The notes beneath the pieces were generated by a model, which was not told where the DNA came from, made no database searches, and saw only the letters and a program-made list of their open reading frames with translations. This document shows, piece after piece, positions 35,791 through 45,593 of a DNA stretch of 64,000 nucleotides. Each line of letters begins with the position of its first letter. The stretch's first letter is position 1. Origin of the DNA: Butyrivibrio sp. (lineage in GTDB: Bacteria; Bacillota; Clostridia; Lachnospirales; Lachnospiraceae). Made by a program: the position numbers and the translations under genes. The stretch spans positions 48,693 to 112,692 of the forward strand of contig SVGC01000010.1 in NCBI GenBank assembly GCA_015056495.1. The letters are read 5' to 3'.

Positions 35791-36264
35791 ATGGGTCTTG
35801 ATCTTGAAAATGAAGATGTTGAAGTAGTAACACCTGTAAAAAAGAAGACAAAGAAGACGAAAGAACTGATTGAGGAGAATGGTAGACAGCGGGAAGCCCT
35901 TGAAGGTGAAAAGGCAGAGCACCAGAAGTTATTGAATCAATTGCTAAAAGATCAGGAAAAGCTCGGTTCACCTTCTGCAGTCGGAATGAAGGTTTCGCAT
36001 AAAAAGTTTGGGGACGGTGAGATTGTAACACAAGATGGTAAATATGTTGAAGTAAAATTCGATTCAGTTACAAAGAAATTTGTTCTTCCTGGAGCTATAG
36101 CTGGTAAGTTCCTTGTAGTTGAAGATGAAAAAGTACTTGAACATTATGTCAAAGCTAATGAGCTGCATGAAAAAATCCTGAAAGAGCAGTTAAAGGTTCA
36201 GTCTGATGGATTTGCTCTTCAGAGACTAAGTGATCAGCTTGAAAAATTGAATGAGAAAGCGTAA
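35791..36264 (+). CDS. Small protein with UvrD-tail-like domain between coiled coils
   Basis: This 157-residue protein has a Lys-rich N-terminus, a Glu/Lys coiled coil (about 28-62), a compact beta domain (about 66-108) and a second helix to the end. The beta domain, with GMKVSHKKFGDGEIVTQDGK and VEVKFDSVTKKFVLP, resembles the Tudor-like tail of UvrD/PcrA helicases, which contacts RNA polymerase. Whether this small protein binds polymerase or nucleic acid is unknown. Its ribosome site is CAAGGAGAT. It stands alone, followed by a terminator. A TATAAT lies at 35712-35717 without a clear -35. Confidence 0.75.
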   Translation: MGLDLENEDVEVVTPVKKKTKKTKELIEENGRQREALEGEKAEHQKLLNQLLKDQEKLGSPSAVGMKVSHKKFGDGEIVTQDGKYVEVKFDSVTKKFVLPGAIAGKFLVVEDEKVLEHYVKANELHEKILKEQLKVQSDGFALQRLSDQLEKLNEKA

Positions 36265-36270
36265 GTAGTA

Positions 36271-36310
36271 AAGAACTGTTGCAGTCATATATCTGTAACA
36301 GTTCTTTTTT
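36271..36310 (+). terminator. Intrinsic terminator
   Basis: AAGAACTGTT (36271-36280) pairs with AACAGTTCTT (36298-36307), continued inside by CAG/CTG, and is followed by a T run. Confidence 0.88.
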
Positions 36311-36407
36311 TGAACAAATAAAAAAATAATTAAATATCGCTAAAAACTCTCAATATCGTCTTGAAAATATACAAAATTGCGATATTATTGACATGGAGGT
36401 GGACGAA

Positions 36408-38477
36408 ATGTCAAGTAAAGAGAATTTAGGATCAATCATTTCTTCTAATGTCAATTCAAAGAAAGTAAAGAAATTAAGCGCGAAGCTGATATCATTTATT
36501 ATTCCTATTTTTGCAGTAGGAATCCTTGCTATCATGCTTATTTTATTTATCTTTGTAAGCTCGCTGGTCAAGAATCTGTTATACACTTCTCTGCAGCAGC
36601 AAGCATTAGCTGACGCCGGTCAGATTAACAAACAGTTAAATTCCATTTTCTATTATCTAAATGGTGTAGGTGATACACTTGAGACTATAGACTTTGAAAA
36701 TGATAATGAGATCAATGAATACATGGCTACGACTATTTCCAGATATGGTATGATTCCAACAGGTTCGTATCTGGGCCTTAGAGATGGTACATATATTGAT
36801 CCAACCGGATGGGAACTTACAAAGCCTGTAAGTGAGACCGGTTGGTATAAACAAGGAATAGACTATACGGATAAATATTTCTATTATTATGATGTTCCAT
36901 ATTTTGATTCTGATACAGGCAATCTGTGTGCTACAGTAATAAGGCATGTCACTTTAAAAGATGGTCGTGATGGCGTATTTGCAGCAGATCTTATGATGTC
37001 AACTGCTCAAGAGTATTTGAACAGCGTTTCTATCTATGATTCCGGGCATGCCATGATGTTGACTTCTGATGGCCTTGTATTAAGTTATATTGACGATTCT
37101 GCATGTGGACAAAATGCTGCTGACATCGCAGATGATAAATTAGTTAAATCTATAGCTGCAATGATCAATTCTTCTGAAGATGGTGAGGTAGAAAAAGTCA
37201 GAGGTAATGATGGTCAGTATTATGCGATCATGCAGGCTGTAAGTGGCACTGACTGGAAAGTTGTAGATTATGCTCCTGTAAATGATGTACTTAGCTCAGT
37301 CATCTATATGGTCATTATTGTATCTATTATAATTGTCATCCTTCTTATTGGTGTTGGTATTGTTCTTGCAACTTTGATCGGCAAGATGATAAGAAAACCT
37401 GTTTCATTACTTACTGACAATATTGGTAAGATTGCAAATGGCGATTTTACAACAGAAATCATTGAATCAGGTAATGATGAGATTGCCTTTATGAATAGTT
37501 CTATGAAAGATTTCATAGACAATATGCGTAATACTATCAAGGAGATACAGACAGCAGCCAAGCGTCTTGATACTGACTCAGAAAGATCCAGAGAGACTTC
37601 AGAGCTTCTTAGCAGAGAAGCTACAGAGCAGTCTCAGTCAATGGAACAGATATTGGACAATATGGAAGGTATGGCCAATGCAGTAACTGAGGTAGCAGAG
37701 AATGCTACTGAACTTGCACAGACTGTGGCAGAACTTACTGAAGCAGAGCAGGAAATTGAAACCAGCATGAACGAGCTGGTTGAAAGAGCTGACGCTGGAC
37801 AGAAGGATATGAGTAAAGTAAGTGTTGGAATGAGTGAAATCGTATCTTCTATGAATGATATGAACTCAGCTGTTCAGTCAGTGGATGAAGCAGCAGAGCA
37901 GATTAATCAGATTATAGATATGATCAATAATATTGCAAGTCAGACCAATCTGTTATCACTGAATGCTTCTATTGAAGCAGCAAGAGCCGGAGAAGCTGGA
38001 AAAGGATTTGCAGTTGTTGCTACTGAAATCGGTCAGCTTGCCAATAATAGTTCTGATGCAACAAAGCAGATTGCTGATATTATTCAGGGAATGACATTAA
38101 AGGTCAGAGATCTGGCTGAGAAATCTGAAAATAACACAAAGCTTATCAATGATAGTGCTGAGTCAATTACGACTGCAGCTGAAACCTTCTTAAAGATAAC
38201 GGAAGATCTTAATTCAGCCAATGCTACACTTACACATATGGCAAATAGGATGAATAGTGTTAATGATGTTGCAACTAATATGGCTTCTGTATCTGAAGAA
38301 CAGTCAGCATCTACTCAGGAAATCACGGATACAGTCAATAAGCTGACTGAAAGTTCTAAAAATGTTGCAGAGTCCAGCAGAACTGTTTCCGATGCTGCAG
38401 GTTCTGTTGCAGATGCTGTTAATCAGATCAATGACAATATCAGTTTCTTTAGGATAGATAAAAATCAAGCGGATTGA
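36408..38477 (+). CDS. Methyl-accepting chemotaxis protein with dCache-type sensor
   Basis: This protein of about 689 residues has one membrane helix near residues 30-55, a large extracellular sensor of double-Cache size (about 60-295), a second helix (about 298-325), a HAMP domain and a long cytoplasmic signalling coiled coil. The hairpin tip reads [21 protein letters not shown], the CheA/CheW contact. GGAGGTGG at 36395-36402 selects ATG 36408. It is adjacent to the pectin-oligosaccharide cluster, so sugar taxis is possible but not shown. Confidence 0.93.
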   Translation: MSSKENLGSIISSNVNSKKVKKLSAKLISFIIPIFAVGILAIMLILFIFVSSLVKNLLYTSLQQQALADAGQINKQLNSIFYYLNGVGDTLETIDFENDNEINEYMATTISRYGMIPTGSYLGLRDGTYIDPTGWELTKPVSETGWYKQGIDYTDKYFYYYDVPYFDSDTGNLCATVIRHVTLKDGRDGVFAADLMMSTAQEYLNSVSIYDSGHAMMLTSDGLVLSYIDDSACGQNAADIADDKLVKSIAAMINSSEDGEVEKVRGNDGQYYAIMQAVSGTDWKVVDYAPVNDVLSSVIYMVIIVSIIIVILLIGVGIVLATLIGKMIRKPVSLLTDNIGKIANGDFTTEIIESGNDEIAFMNSSMKDFIDNMRNTIKEIQTAAKRLDTDSERSRETSELLSREATEQSQSMEQILDNMEGMANAVTEVAENATELAQTVAELTEAEQEIETSMNELVERADAGQKDMSKVSVGMSEIVSSMNDMNSAVQSVDEAAEQINQIIDMINNIASQTNLLSLNASIEAARAGEAGKGFAVVATEIGQLANNSSDATKQIADIIQGMTLKVRDLAEKSENNTKLINDSAESITTAAETFLKITEDLNSANATLTHMANRMNSVNDVATNMASVSEEQSASTQEITDTVNKLTESSKNVAESSRTVSDAAGSVADAVNQINDNISFFRIDKNQAD

Positions 38478-38499
38478 TCAAGGCATTTTCGCATAGTGC

Positions 38500-38544
38500 A
38501 AAAACACTTCGAGTAAACTTTATCGGTTTATTCGAAGTGTTTTT
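38500..38544. terminator. Bidirectional terminator between convergent genes
   Basis: A 19-bp stem (38500-38518 with 38526-38544, one G-U pair) is flanked by A and T runs. It ends both the chemoreceptor gene on the plus strand and the 1420-residue gene on the minus strand. Confidence 0.93.
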
Positions 38545-38564
38545 CATTTTGATCATCTTGATTA

Positions 38565-41500
38565 TTACATAGCTATTTTTTTAGATTCAGCATCAGCGAC
38601 TTTTTTCATAGCTGTTGAAAGCATCAGCTTGATACGGTTGAGCTGGTTTACTTCACTGGCGCCAGGATCATAGTCGATTGCTACGATGTTGCAACCAGGA
38701 TACAAGTGACGCATCTGTTTGATGACACCCTTACCAACAACGTGGTTTGGAAGACATCCAAATGGCTGTGTACATACTATGTTAGTAGCGCCTTCCTTGA
38801 TAAGTTCAACCATTTCACCTGTAAGGAACCATCCTTCACCAGTCTGGTTACCTATTGATACGATAGGCTTAGCATATTCTACAGTCTTGTAGATACTTGT
38901 AGGCGGATCAAAGTGAACACTCTTTTCAAATGCTTTTGCTGCACCGCCGCGGAGTCTTTCTATTGCCCAGATACCAGCACGGCAAAAGGCTTTAGTTTTT
39001 TTGCTGGTTCCAAGTTCATCTGCCTTATAGATCTGGTTGTAGAAACAGTAGAGCATAAAGTCTATAAGATCCGGTACAACAGCTTCAGCGCCTTCGCTTT
39101 CAAGAAGGTCAACCAGATGGTTATTAGCAGCCGGTGCAAACTTAACAAGAATCTCACCAACTACACCGACTCTAGGCTTAACTTCATCTGTAATCTCAAC
39201 CTTATCAAAGTCTTCAATGATCTGAGCACACATCTTCTGGAATTTGAAGAAGTTCATGTGCTTGGCTGAAACAAATTCCTGACATTTTACAAGCCACTTC
39301 TGGTGAATGGCTTCAACAGAACCTTTTACCTTTTCATAAGGACGCATACGATACACACATCTCATAAAGATGTCACCAAATACCGCACCATAAGCAGCAC
39401 GCTCGAGCATCTCAAAATTGATATGGAATCCAGGGTTACTCTCAAGCTTTGAAAGGTTAAGAGAAATAACCGGTATCTGCTCCATTCCGGCTTTTTTAAG
39501 AGCTCTTCTGATAAAGCCTACATAGTTGGTTGCACGGCAACCGCCACCTGTCTGAGACATGATAACTGCTGTTTTATTCAGGTCATACTTGCCTGAGTGC
39601 AGTTCATCCATGATCTGTCCAACAACCCACAATGAAGGGTAGCAGGCATCATTATTAACATATTTAAGACCCATATCTATGGCATGCTTATTATCATTCT
39701 GCATGACAACAAGGTTATAGCCGCAGGCACGCAGAGCAGGCTCTAAAATATCGAAATGGATAGGGGACATCTGTGGACACAGAATTGTATAGTCCTTTCT
39801 CATTTCTTCAGTGAACAGTACTCTGTTATTTGCTGTAGAACGGATTGTTCTTTCTTTCTTTTCCTGAGCACGTACTCTGATAGCAGCAAGAAGTGATCTT
39901 ACGCGGATCCTTGCACTACCAAGATTGTTTACTTCATCAATCTTGAGGCATGTATAGATCTTGTCTGAGCCTGACAGGATATCATTAACCTGATCAGTTG
40001 TAACAGCATCAAGACCGCAACCAAAGGAATTGAGCTGTATCAGGTCGATATCATCCCTTGTCCTTACAAATGAAGCAGCTGCATAAAGTCTTGAATGGTA
40101 CATCCACTGGTCAGATACAATAAGAGGTCTGTCTGGTTTGCCAAGGTGTGATACAGAGTCTTCTGTAAGAACTGCTACACCATAGGAACAGATCATATCA
40201 GGGATACCATGGTTGATCTCAGGATCAACGTGATATGGTCTGCCTGCCAGTACGATACCATGTCTGCCATTTTCTTCCATCCATTTAAGGGTTTCTTCAC
40301 CTTTTTTCTGGATATCAAGTCTGACAGCAGCCATTTCATCCCAACCAGCCTTTGCAGCTTCAATTATTTCGTTTTCAGGTATTTCTTTAAATTCTTTTAT
40401 AAGAGCGTTAGTAGCTGTCTGGAGATTAGTAAATGCCATAAATGGATTACGTAATCTTGCTTTTCCTGTTGTTATTTCCTCAACATTGTTCTTAATGTTT
40501 TCAGAATAAGAAGTTACGATAGGGCAGTTGTAGTGGTTAGTTGCTCCCGGAACCTCTTCACGTTCATAGAACAGTGCAGGATAAAATACAAAATCTACGC
40601 CCTGCTTTATAAGCCATGACACGTGTCCGTGAGAGAGCTTTGCAGGGTAACATTCTGATTCACTAGGAATAGATTCAATACCAAGTTCATAGATCTGGTG
40701 TGTTGAACGAGGTGAAAGAACTACTTTATATCCAAGCTTTGTAAAGAATGTAAACCAGAATGGATAGTTTTCATAAAAGTTAAGTACTCTTGGAATACCA
40801 ACAGTTCCTCTTGTTACCTTATCAGCTTCAAGAGGCTTGTAATCAAAGATCTTTTTGTATTTGTATTCAAACAGGTTAGGAATGTTATCAGCATTCTTGA
40901 CCTTACCGATACCACGCTCACATCTGTTACCGGAGATATACTGTCTGCCGCCGCTGAATTTGTTAACTGTAAGTCTGCAGTGGTTAGTACATCCCTGACA
41001 TGTAGCCATGCTTGTAGAGTACTCAAGAGCATTGATCTCATCGATTGAAAGCATTGTTGTCTGATAATCTTCAGTTTCATGATAACGATTTCTTGCGATA
41101 AGAGCCGCACCGAAAGCACCCATGATACCGGCAATATCAGGTCTTATGACATCGGCACCTGCAATCTTTTCAAAGCTTCTAAGAACAGCATCATTGTAGA
41201 AAGTACCACCCTGAACAACAATGTTTTTACCAAGCTCTGTAGCATCAGATACCTTGATAACCTTGAAAAGAGCATTTTTAATTACTGAGTAAGCAAGGCC
41301 TGCAGAAATATCAGCTACTTCAGCGCCTTCCTTCTGAGCCTGCTTAACCTTTGAGTTCATAAATACGGTACATCTTGTACCAAGATCAATAGGATGCTTA
41401 GCAAAAAGAGCTTCCTTGGCAAAATCCTTGACGCTAAAGTTAAGTGATTTAGCAAAAGTCTCTATGAAAGAACCACATCCCGAAGAGCATGCTTCATTGA

Positions 41501-42827
41501 GCTGTACGGAATCTACAGCTTTATTCTTGATACGGATACATTTCATATCCTGACCACCGATATCGATGATACAGTCAACGTCTCTATCAAAGAAAGCAGC
41601 TGCATTGTAGTGGGCGATAGTCTCTACTTCGCCGTCATCAAGCATGAGAGCAGCCTTCATAAGTGCTTCACCATAACCTGTGGAGCAGGATCTTGCGATC
41701 TTAACACCTTCAGGAAGAAGTGAATATATCTCCTGGATTGATTTGATAGCAGTTTTTAATGGACTACCATTGTTGCTTGAATAGAAGGAGTAGAGAAGAT
41801 CTCCATCCTCACTGACAAGAGCGCACTTAGTAGTAGTAGAACCTGCATCAATACCAAGATATGCATTACCTTTATATTCTGAAAGATTGGCTGTCTTAAC
41901 CTTTGCCTTTTCATGTCTCTTACAGAAATCAGAGTAATCCTTTTCTGTAGCGAATAAAGGCTCCATTCTTTCTACTTCAAATTCCATTTTTATTTTGGAA
42001 GAGAGCTTTTTAACCATCTCATCCATTGTATAATGTACATCTTCTTTGGCATTAAGAGCTGAACCCATTGCTGCAAAAAGATGCGAATTATCTACATCGA
42101 TCGTATGCTCTTCATCAAGATTAAGAGTGCGGATAAATGCAACCTTAAGCTCTGACAAGAAGTGAAGAGGACCACCAAGAAATGCTACGTGACCTCTAAT
42201 AGGCTTACCACAGGCAAGACCAGAGATAGTCTGATTAACAACTGCCTGGAAAATGGAAGCAGAAAGGTCTTCCTTGGTAGCGCCATCATTGATGAGTGGC
42301 TGTATATCAGACTTGGCAAATACACCACATCTTGCTGCTATTGTATATAAAGAATGGTAATTCTTGGCATATTCATTAAGACCAGTAGCATCTGTCTGTA
42401 ACAAAGAAGCCATCTGATCGATAAATGAACCTGTACCACCGGCACAGATACCATTCATACGCTGTTCAACATTTCCGTCTTCGAAATATATGATCTTGGC
42501 ATCTTCTCCGCCAAGCTCTATGGCAACATCTGTCTGTGGAGCCTGCTCTTTTAATGCAGTTGAAACAGCAATAACTTCCTGAACAAATGGTACCTGCAGG
42601 TGATTGGCAAGTGTCAGACCGCCTGATCCTGTAATTACAGGATGAAGAGTGATATTTCCACCAACCTTTGCTTTAGCTTCCACGAGAAGATCTGAAAGAG
42701 TCTCTCTAATATTGGCAAAGTGTCTTCTATAATCTGAAAAGATAATATTATGCTCGGCATCTAACAATGCGATTTTAACTGTAGTAGAGCCTATATCAAT
42801 TCCGAGAGTATAATCCTTAGAAATCAT
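38565..42827 (-). CDS. Acyl-CoA dehydratase activase-type multidomain protein
   Basis: This 1420-residue protein joins parts that are separate in classical 2-hydroxyacyl-CoA dehydratase systems. Two BcrAD/BadFG-type ATPase domains (GIDIGSTTVKIALL at the start, LGIDAGSTTTKCAL near 325) resemble the activase that injects electrons using ATP. Cluster-type cysteines occur in CSSGCGSF and CQGCTNHC. A DUF2229 region and a HgdB-like C-terminal part (QMSPIHFDILEPALRACGY near 1000) follow. The family is widespread in anaerobes, but its substrate is usually unknown. AGGGG lies 5 bp before the start. It is a single-gene unit. Confidence 0.87.
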   Translation of the reverse strand: MISKDYTLGIDIGSTTVKIALLDAEHNIIFSDYRRHFANIRETLSDLLVEAKAKVGGNITLHPVITGSGGLTLANHLQVPFVQEVIAVSTALKEQAPQTDVAIELGGEDAKIIYFEDGNVEQRMNGICAGGTGSFIDQMASLLQTDATGLNEYAKNYHSLYTIAARCGVFAKSDIQPLINDGATKEDLSASIFQAVVNQTISGLACGKPIRGHVAFLGGPLHFLSELKVAFIRTLNLDEEHTIDVDNSHLFAAMGSALNAKEDVHYTMDEMVKKLSSKIKMEFEVERMEPLFATEKDYSDFCKRHEKAKVKTANLSEYKGNAYLGIDAGSTTTKCALVSEDGDLLYSFYSSNNGSPLKTAIKSIQEIYSLLPEGVKIARSCSTGYGEALMKAALMLDDGEVETIAHYNAAAFFDRDVDCIIDIGGQDMKCIRIKNKAVDSVQLNEACSSGCGSFIETFAKSLNFSVKDFAKEALFAKHPIDLGTRCTVFMNSKVKQAQKEGAEVADISAGLAYSVIKNALFKVIKVSDATELGKNIVVQGGTFYNDAVLRSFEKIAGADVIRPDIAGIMGAFGAALIARNRYHETEDYQTTMLSIDEINALEYSTSMATCQGCTNHCRLTVNKFSGGRQYISGNRCERGIGKVKNADNIPNLFEYKYKKIFDYKPLEADKVTRGTVGIPRVLNFYENYPFWFTFFTKLGYKVVLSPRSTHQIYELGIESIPSESECYPAKLSHGHVSWLIKQGVDFVFYPALFYEREEVPGATNHYNCPIVTSYSENIKNNVEEITTGKARLRNPFMAFTNLQTATNALIKEFKEIPENEIIEAAKAGWDEMAAVRLDIQKKGEETLKWMEENGRHGIVLAGRPYHVDPEINHGIPDMICSYGVAVLTEDSVSHLGKPDRPLIVSDQWMYHSRLYAAASFVRTRDDIDLIQLNSFGCGLDAVTTDQVNDILSGSDKIYTCLKIDEVNNLGSARIRVRSLLAAIRVRAQEKKERTIRSTANNRVLFTEEMRKDYTILCPQMSPIHFDILEPALRACGYNLVVMQNDNKHAIDMGLKYVNNDACYPSLWVVGQIMDELHSGKYDLNKTAVIMSQTGGGCRATNYVGFIRRALKKAGMEQIPVISLNLSKLESNPGFHINFEMLERAAYGAVFGDIFMRCVYRMRPYEKVKGSVEAIHQKWLVKCQEFVSAKHMNFFKFQKMCAQIIEDFDKVEITDEVKPRVGVVGEILVKFAPAANNHLVDLLESEGAEAVVPDLIDFMLYCFYNQIYKADELGTSKKTKAFCRAGIWAIERLRGGAAKAFEKSVHFDPPTSIYKTVEYAKPIVSIGNQTGEGWFLTGEMVELIKEGATNIVCTQPFGCLPNHVVGKGVIKQMRHLYPGCNIVAIDYDPGASEVNQLNRIKLMLSTAMKKVADAESKKIAM

Positions 42828-43250
42828 AAAAATCCCCTTAATTTGATGCTTTTAAACCTTTTTTATTATCATGTAAAAAATGGTTTAGATATAAAATAAT
42901 GCATATTAATATGTGATTTTTTCTAAATTAAAAGTGCTGTGTAAATGTGTTGTGCTAAATTTAATTTAAAGCAGACCAATATTAAAGCGCATTACAGTGT
43001 ATTATAAATCACTAAAATTTAAAAAGCAACAATGCAGTAATGACGCGGCTGGGATGAATATGTTATCAGATGCTGTTTGCAAGTTAGAAGAGAGTGAATG
43101 GTAACAATTTGTTTGAAATACCAAAGAAAAATAATTTAGATAAGTAAAAAATAATATTTCTATAAAATAAGGCTATGATTTATTTACATGGCAAATTTAC
43201 AATGCTAAAATTGTTTAGCAAAACAATTTGAAAAGGGAAAATAGTATACA
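42828..43250. other. Intergenic region between divergent genes, no gene seen
   Basis: This 423-bp AT-rich stretch should hold promoters for the minus-strand activase gene and the plus-strand rhomboid-like gene. A perfect 12-bp palindrome CATATTAATATG lies at 42902-42913. No convincing -35/-10 pair, RNA gene or open frame with a ribosome site was found. Confidence 0.6.
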
Positions 43251-44123
43251 ATGAGTGATTTTGAAAGAAAATTTGGTAAATATGCTATAAATAATCTGAC
43301 ATTAAAATTGATTATTTGTTACGCAGTAGGCTATGTTCTTGCGTTTGCTCCAATAGGCAGTGGAATATTGAATTATCTTACACTTAATCCATATGCGATC
43401 CTTCATGGACAGGTATGGAGACTCGTTACATGGTTAATTGTTCCACCTCAGGAGTCTAATATATTATTTGCGCTGATCATGCTGTTCTTCTTCTATAGTA
43501 TAGGAACACAGATGGAACGGACATGGGGCGAATATAGATTTAACCTGTATATCTTCACAGGTATTTTTCTTATAATAATAGGAGCATTTTTATTCTATAT
43601 CATTACATACTTCAGAGTTGGTGGAGCTGTTGATATGTTAGCTGCATCTTATTTTCCACAGACAGCAACATTTTTCAGCACATATTATATCTGCATGAGC
43701 ATTTTACTGGCTTATGCGGCTACTTATCCTGACAGCATCATATTGTTTATGTTTATCATTCCATTAAAGATGAAATGGCTTGGTATCATTTATGGTGCAT
43801 GGCTTGCTCTTGAAGCTGTCTTTGCAGTATTCGATCAGGCATACTATGTGTTCTTCCCTATCGCAGCATCACTTATCAATTTCGCTATCTTTTACTTGAA
43901 GGATGGAAAACTGATGCGCTTCAGACCTAAGGAAGTCACAAGAAGACGCCAGTACTCACAGCAGGTCAAGATGACTGCTCCTGGTATTTCAAGACATAAG
44001 TGTGCGGTTTGTGGCAGAACAGAACTGGATGATCCAAATCTTGAATTCAGATTTTGCTCAAAATGTAATGGAAATTATGAGTACTGCCAGGATCATCTTT
44101 TTACTCACAGACATGTGAAATGA
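43251..44123 (+). CDS. Rhomboid-like membrane protein lacking catalytic motif, with zinc-ribbon tail
   Basis: This 290-residue protein has about six membrane helices and clear rhomboid features in the first half (GQVWRLVTWLIVPP loop, then IGTQMERTWGEYRFNLYIFTG). The catalytic GxSG serine motif and the late His are missing, so it is probably an inactive rhomboid relative. After the last helix a cytoplasmic tail carries two CxxC pairs and Cys/His residues (HKCAVCGRTE, FRFCSKCNGN, YCQDHLFTHRH), a probable zinc-binding module. It is 45 bp upstream of the sigma-like gene and probably in the same operon. Confidence 0.8.
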   Translation: MSDFERKFGKYAINNLTLKLIICYAVGYVLAFAPIGSGILNYLTLNPYAILHGQVWRLVTWLIVPPQESNILFALIMLFFFYSIGTQMERTWGEYRFNLYIFTGIFLIIIGAFLFYIITYFRVGGAVDMLAASYFPQTATFFSTYYICMSILLAYAATYPDSIILFMFIIPLKMKWLGIIYGAWLALEAVFAVFDQAYYVFFPIAASLINFAIFYLKDGKLMRFRPKEVTRRRQYSQQVKMTAPGISRHKCAVCGRTELDDPNLEFRFCSKCNGNYEYCQDHLFTHRHVK

Positions 44124-44168
44124 TCGGCAGATGGACAGACAAAATAATTAATAGAAAGTGGATCATTA

Positions 44169-44936
44169 ATGGGAAATCTTGATAATAAAGAAAAAGAATT
44201 TAGTCAGATGCTGGCTGAGGTTACAAGAACAGCCAGAGAACAGATGGGTGTTATATCAAAAGAGCAGGTAGAAGAGGCTTTCAAGAGTCTTGAACTCACA
44301 CAGCAGCAGTACGCTCTTGTTTATGAATATCTTAAAAACCACAACGTTGGTATTGGAGAGCCTGTAGACTCTTCAGAATATCTTAGTGACGAGGAGACCA
44401 ACTATCTCCAGGAGTATCTGGATGAGCTGGCTGCACTTCCTGATGTATCTGATTCAGAAAAAGAAGGAATAACAATTGCAGCAATGGCTGGAGATAGCAG
44501 TTCTCAGAACAGGCTTATCGAGATATATCTTAAGACAGTTCCGGATATTGCCAAGCTCTACGCTGAGCAGGGAGTCTTTCTGGAAGATCTTATAGGAGAA
44601 GGCAATGTGGCTCTTACTCGTGGAGTAAAGATGCTGGGTGCTATAGAAAAGCCTTCTGAAGCTGACGGTTTTCTTGGACGTATGATGATGGATGCAATGG
44701 AAGACCTTATTGCAGAAAATATTGATGAAAAGAGTCAGGGTAATACTGCTGTACAGAAGGTACAGGAAGTAGCTGACCGTGCTAAAAAGCTGGCAGAAGA
44801 GTTCAGACGTAAGGTAACAGTGGCTGAACTCATGGAAGAGACTGGCTGGGACAGAAACAAGATAATTGAAGCAGTCAGACTTTCAGCCAATAATATAGTA
44901 GATCTTGATGTTTCAGAAGAGGATTATGAGTTATGA
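44169..44936 (+). CDS. Degenerate sigma-70-like protein (regions 1.1 to 2.2 and 3 only)
   Basis: This 255-residue protein aligns by eye with primary sigma factors. Region 1.1 is at about 15-62 (ISKEQVEEAFKSLELTQQQY), region 1.2 at about 73-108, and region 2.1-2.2 at about 113-155 (NRLIEIYLKTVPDIAKLYA, LEDLIGEGNVALTRGV). Where regions 2.3-2.4 should hold aromatic and basic residues for the -10 element, it has GFLGRMMMDAMEDLIAEN. A region 3-like helix pair follows (RRKVTVAELMEETGWDRNKI), and region 4 is absent. It may bind core polymerase without recognising promoters (inference). Its stop overlaps the next start by 4 bp. Confidence 0.75.
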   Translation: MGNLDNKEKEFSQMLAEVTRTAREQMGVISKEQVEEAFKSLELTQQQYALVYEYLKNHNVGIGEPVDSSEYLSDEETNYLQEYLDELAALPDVSDSEKEGITIAAMAGDSSSQNRLIEIYLKTVPDIAKLYAEQGVFLEDLIGEGNVALTRGVKMLGAIEKPSEADGFLGRMMMDAMEDLIAENIDEKSQGNTAVQKVQEVADRAKKLAEEFRRKVTVAELMEETGWDRNKIIEAVRLSANNIVDLDVSEEDYEL

Positions 44937-45352
44937 TGCTCGCCAATAAAGTCGTAAACGAAGATGATTTTAAGTATTATATGCAGGACGCCGAAAAGAA
45001 TTATTTCGGCGCCCGTTATTGTTATAGGGAATTATTAAATAATGAGATGGTCCCGTTCAAGTTCAAAACAATAATAGAACGCTATATCAAGCATGAAACA
45101 GACGAAGAAACTACTCTCGAGAGTCATTTATATTATATGACCAGGGAGGAGAGTAATTATCGTGTGTACAAGCAGCTCAGAGCAAGAGTGCGCGTTTTTC
45201 AGTTCAAGAAAAACAAGACTGATGTTTATATGGAAAAACTCTATCCAATAGACAAACTTGTTCAGATGACACCTCAGGAAAAAGAAGAAGCAGGCATGAT
45301 CATCCGTGAGCTTGTTATTTCCAAACTGGCATTATTTGCCTTTGTGGTCTAA
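44933..45352 (+). CDS. Unknown protein coupled to the sigma-like gene
   Basis: This 139-residue protein starts in a 4-bp ATGA overlap with the sigma-like gene. It is rich in aromatic and charged residues, with probable helices around YYMQDAEKNYFGARYCYREL and a Glu-rich stretch near 55-75. There is no signal peptide; the C-terminus is hydrophobic (KLALFAFVV) but too short to call a membrane anchor with confidence. I do not recognise the family. Tight coupling suggests it works with the sigma-like protein. No terminator is visible in the following 175 bp. Confidence 0.75.
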   Translation: MMLANKVVNEDDFKYYMQDAEKNYFGARYCYRELLNNEMVPFKFKTIIERYIKHETDEETTLESHLYYMTREESNYRVYKQLRARVRVFQFKKNKTDVYMEKLYPIDKLVQMTPQEKEEAGMIIRELVISKLALFAFVV

Positions 45353-45527
45353 AATAATAGTGGGGATTTTGAGGGGAGTTGCAATTAGTTTTTTTATATG
45401 CTAATATTTTTGATGTTGTGCATTTCTGCACATAGATCAGATGGCTCTAGGCTGAATCTGCCAAGTTTTTCAAATTGATAACGACATATTACTTTTGAAA
45501 AAACGAAACTAAAAAGAAAATATTTGT

Positions 45528-45556
45528 TTGACAGAAACGAACATTTGTTTTATTAT
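45528..45556 (+). promoter_or_regulatory. recA promoter
   Basis: TTGACA at 45528-45533 and TATTAT at 45551-45556 are separated by 17 bp. One LexA box lies in the spacer and another just downstream of the -10. Confidence 0.8.
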
Positions 45557-45575
45557 AATATCAAACGAATGTTCG
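45538..45575 (+). promoter_or_regulatory. Two LexA (SOS) boxes over the recA promoter
   Basis: Against the Firmicutes consensus CGAAC-N4-GTTCG, box 1 is CGAAC-ATTT-GTTTT (45538-45551) and box 2 is CAAAC-GAAT-GTTCG (45562-45575). They are 24 bp apart from start to start. Their position around the -10 fits repression of recA until DNA damage. Confidence 0.8.
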
Positions 45576-45593
45576 CTAGGAGGATTGAAAAAA

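Noticed and set aside
36320..36407. Sigma-28 promoter for the chemoreceptor at 36408
   Set aside because: GCGATAT at 36379-36385 is close to the -10, but no correctly spaced TAAA is present. It could be real with a weak -35 but is not supported enough.
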